Below, piece after piece: positions 8,843-10,661 of a stretch of DNA of 10,661 bases. The DNA comes from Verrucomicrobiales bacterium (GTDB lineage Bacteria; Verrucomicrobiota; Verrucomicrobiia; Limisphaerales; SXQI01). How positions within the stretch are numbered: position 1 is the stretch's first letter; every line of letters starts with the position of its first letter. The DNA lies in assembly GCA_028293365.1 (NCBI GenBank), contig JAQGOX010000944.1, positions 1 to 10,661 of the forward strand. Reading direction: 5' to 3'. A program made the position numbers and the translations under genes. A model generated the notes under the pieces. The model ran no database searches and was not told the origin of the DNA. It saw only the letters and a program-made list of their open reading frames with translations.

Positions 8843-9027
8843 CGTTACTCTCATCCGGGATTCTGCCTTGGATCTATACCCACAATCGACTGGATCCGCT
8901 TCAGCGGTCAAGAAAACAGTTGGGATGTGAGCAGCTTGCTGGCCCCTCGATCGTGGTCCTCATTGTCCCGTTAAACCGGCGCACAAACGGGATTGGTATT
9001 GCTGTTCAATTTGTTTAGTCTGGAATT
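8843..9027. promoter_or_regulatory. Divergent intergenic region between the CotH-like and M14 peptidase genes
   Basis: This 185-base gap must hold the 5' signals of both flanking genes if the chosen starts are right. It contains a 7-bp inverted repeat, TCCCGTT (8966-8972) and AACGGGA (8986-8992), with a 13-base spacer, which could be an operator or chance pairing. A weak promoter-like pair for the rightward gene (TTGGTA, 17 bases, TAGTCT) sits so close to the ATG at 9028 that the message would be nearly leaderless, so I do not rely on it. A GGA lies just before that ATG. Confidence 0.35.
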
Positions 9028-10260
9028 ATGAATTGCATCCACCTTTTCATAGTTTTGGCTGCTCTTCTTTCCTTCAGCCTCAGGACCTTTGCGGCGGTTC
9101 CAGCCATTACTTTCAGCAAGGATTTCGAAGACGGTTCGCTCGGTAAGGTCGAGCGAATTGGCGATACAGTCTTCCGTTGCGCCGTGGAGGGCCAGCACGA
9201 TGAACGAGGACACAATCGCCAGGCGAGTTGGTATTTCTTTCGCATGAATCACGTCCTCGACCGGGACTTGAGTCTGACTCTCACCGATCTGGTCGGTGAA
9301 TATAATGACATACCGGGTGCATGTCCTTTCAGCGCCGACATCGTTCCGGTATTCAGTTACGACGGCGAGCACTGGAACCATTTCGATTCGACGACCTGGG
9401 ATGGCGAGAGAAAGGAAGTAACGCTCGAGTTCCATCCGGCTCACGATACTATTTGGATCGCGCACGTTCCCCCTTACCCACACTCCCGTTTACTCAAACT
9501 CCTTTCGGAGACTCAGAAATCATCGTGTGTTCGCCTGGAGGTCATCGGTAAAACCTCGCTCGGTCGCGATCTGCACCTTGTCACAGTAACGAACTTCGAG
9601 CAGCCTAGTGCAGGAAAAAAGACCGTTTGGCTGCAGGCACGCCAGCATGCCTGGGAAGCGGGAACCTCATTCGTGATGGAGGGTGCTTTGCTCTTCATCA
9701 TTTCGGACGACCCTGTCGCCCGCAAATTTCGCGACGAGTTCGTTTTCAAATTCACGCCGATGATGGATCCCGACGGCTGCGCCACCGGCAAAGTGCGGTT
9801 CAATGCCCACGGCTACGACCTAAACCGCCATTGGAACACGATGGACTTTCACGATCCTGAACAACTCCGGCTCATGCCCGAAATCTGGCACGTGAAAAAA
9901 GCGTTACTCGGCTGGCTGGATACTGGCCATTCGATTGATCTGTTGGTTAATTTGCACAATACCGAATCCACCGAGTTTCTCGATACGCATTGTGACTACG
10001 CCGCAGTGCTCAAACGCATGACACTTTTGTACGACAAGCTCGTGAATCAAAGCTCATTTGATCCGTCACGGAAGCTGGGAGTTGGGGGCACGGTCGCAAC
10101 TGACACAAACTCACTCTGGCACGAGAGGCGCATTCCTGTCCTGCTGATGGAGCAACGCATCGGTCTCAGCAAAAAACTCGGCCGACGCCCCACCGTGGAA
10201 GACCGCCTCACGTTCGGTCGTCAACTGATCACGGTAATGGCGGAAACAGTACAACCCTAG
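9028..10260 (+). CDS. Exported M14 zinc carboxypeptidase, cytosolic-carboxypeptidase-like subgroup
   Basis: This is a zinc metallopeptidase expected to remove C-terminal residues from peptides outside the cytoplasm. The 410-residue product starts with a signal peptide (hydrophobic about 4-23, ending RTFAAVPA). Residues about 25-155 resemble the N-terminal beta-sandwich of cytosolic carboxypeptidases (ASWYFFRMN; PVFSYDGEHW). The catalytic domain keeps the M14 signatures: zinc ligands His207 and Glu210 in RQHAWEAG, the MDPDG..T..VR.N..GYDLNRHW segment (about 246-269) that supplies substrate-binding Arg and Asn, the third zinc ligand His310 in VNLHN, and candidate catalytic Glu375 in LLMEQR. In this subgroup the first motif is usually HPGE or HxGE; here it is HAWE. 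In eukaryotes such enzymes trim polyglutamate; the bacterial substrate is unknown, and a cell-wall or nutrient peptide role is only inference. Its last 150 bases overlap an antisense sigma-factor frame. Confidence 0.82.
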   Translation: MNCIHLFIVLAALLSFSLRTFAAVPAITFSKDFEDGSLGKVERIGDTVFRCAVEGQHDERGHNRQASWYFFRMNHVLDRDLSLTLTDLVGEYNDIPGACPFSADIVPVFSYDGEHWNHFDSTTWDGERKEVTLEFHPAHDTIWIAHVPPYPHSRLLKLLSETQKSSCVRLEVIGKTSLGRDLHLVTVTNFEQPSAGKKTVWLQARQHAWEAGTSFVMEGALLFIISDDPVARKFRDEFVFKFTPMMDPDGCATGKVRFNAHGYDLNRHWNTMDFHDPEQLRLMPEIWHVKKALLGWLDTGHSIDLLVNLHNTESTEFLDTHCDYAAVLKRMTLLYDKLVNQSSFDPSRKLGVGGTVATDTNSLWHERRIPVLLMEQRIGLSKKLGRRPTVEDRLTFGRQLITVMAETVQP

Positions 10261-10661
10261 CGGCCCTTGATGTTGGTTAGCCAATGTGGAGCGTTCCGCC
10301 GTCGCCTTGCGAAGAGTATGCCATTGGTAATGGATGGGGATCATCGCGATGATGACGGATACAGCGATCGCTTGTGTTTTCGTTAAAGCCATAATTTTGC
10401 CCAGAAGTGAGCCCAGCAACGGTGTGTCGGCGAGGCCGCTCCCAGCGATCCCCGCTCGCGCGGCTAGGATCGCCAACCTGGCTGGAGCGCCTTGATTGGC
10501 ACTTTCCAGAACCGCCGCAATTCCAGCAGCCGGGACCGCATAACCTCGTTGGCGGAAAAAGCGAGTGCGCTGATCGAGTGCACGCTTCTCGCGCTTCCTG
10601 GCTGCGTCTTCTCCCGTCCCAAGCGAAGCGCCGATTTCACAGTAGTTGTGGCCCTCGAAAT
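10111..10661 (-). CDS. ECF-type RNA polymerase sigma factor with membrane-anchored C-terminal tail, 5' end outside window
   Basis: Only the last 182 codons are visible. They open inside sigma region 4: EGHNYCEIGASLGTGEDAAR followed by KREKRALDQ, the helix-turn-helix that reads the -35 element, then a RRG-like FFRQRGYAV turn. An Ala/Gly-rich stretch follows (about 10560-10430) and then a hydrophobic segment AIAVSVIIAMIPIHYQW (about 10376-10325), probably a membrane helix, and a polar tail. This arrangement is typical of verrucomicrobial and planctomycete ECF sigma factors with C-terminal extensions, where the tail may restrain or sense; that role is inferred. The frame does not stop in the gap but continues 150 bases antisense into the convergent peptidase gene, ending at a TGA (10113-10111). 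The final 50 or so residues have no recognisable pattern and may be a stop-loss extension. Regions 2 and 3 lie outside the window, so the family call rests on region 4 alone. Confidence 0.7.
   Translation of the reverse strand, partial: FEGHNYCEIGASLGTGEDAARKREKRALDQRTRFFRQRGYAVPAAGIAAVLESANQGAPARLAILAARAGIAGSGLADTPLLGSLLGKIMALTKTQAIAVSVIIAMIPIHYQWHTLRKATAERSTLANQHQGPLGLYCFRHYRDQLTTEREAVFHGGASAEFFAETDALLHQQDRNAPLVPE

Noticed and set aside
8843..8911. Longer N-terminus for the CotH-like protein, starting at 8911
   Set aside because: It would put 23 polar residues before the signal peptide, while the ATG at 8842 has a purine-rich GAGAG at suitable spacing.
8971..9483. 170-codon minus-strand frame opposite the start of the M14 peptidase gene
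   Set aside because: It is antisense to the signal peptide and beta-sandwich of a clear peptidase gene and matches nothing known.

Overview
The window looks like chromosomal DNA of a free-living bacterium of the Verrucomicrobiota, probably a soil or freshwater Pedosphaera/Limisphaerales-like lineage. I infer this from protein style, not from a marker gene. Three things point that way: a giant hybrid kinase with a periplasmic propeller, a secreted protein with the short 'LESAD..TGPW' module common in verrucomicrobial exported proteins, and a sigma factor that continues past region 4 into an Ala/Gly-rich tail and a membrane segment. Base composition is moderate and even across the genes. I see no transposase, tRNA, rRNA, CRISPR array or phage gene.

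The layout is five protein genes that strictly alternate strand. (1) Positions 1-5028 on the minus strand hold one uninterrupted reading frame of 1,676 codons, cut at its 3' end by the window edge. It encodes a membrane hybrid sensor histidine kinase: signal peptide, beta-propeller, Y_Y_Y domain, membrane helix, three PAS domains, HisKA, HATPase_c, a full receiver and the start of a second receiver. (2) Positions 5343-7529 on the plus strand encode the DNA helicase RecQ, with helicase core, zinc/RQC, HRDC and a C-terminal helix-turn-helix region. (3) Positions 7526-8842 on the minus strand encode an exported protein resembling CotH-type atypical kinases. (4) Positions 9028-10260 on the plus strand encode an exported M14 zinc carboxypeptidase of the cytosolic-carboxypeptidase-like subgroup. 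(5) Positions 10111-10661 on the minus strand encode the C-terminal part of an ECF-type sigma factor with a membrane-anchored tail.

Because every neighbour pair is divergent or convergent, no two genes here can share a simple operon, and nothing shows that they act in one pathway. The kinase and the sigma factor are regulatory, RecQ is DNA repair, and the two exported proteins share a divergent promoter region. The most unusual sites are non-coding or at gene ends. A perfect 10-bp inverted repeat lies 15 bases before the kinase start codon. RecQ and the CotH-like gene overlap at their stop codons by 4 bases. The sigma-factor frame runs 150 bases antisense into the carboxypeptidase gene. I did not find a convincing new multi-gene system.
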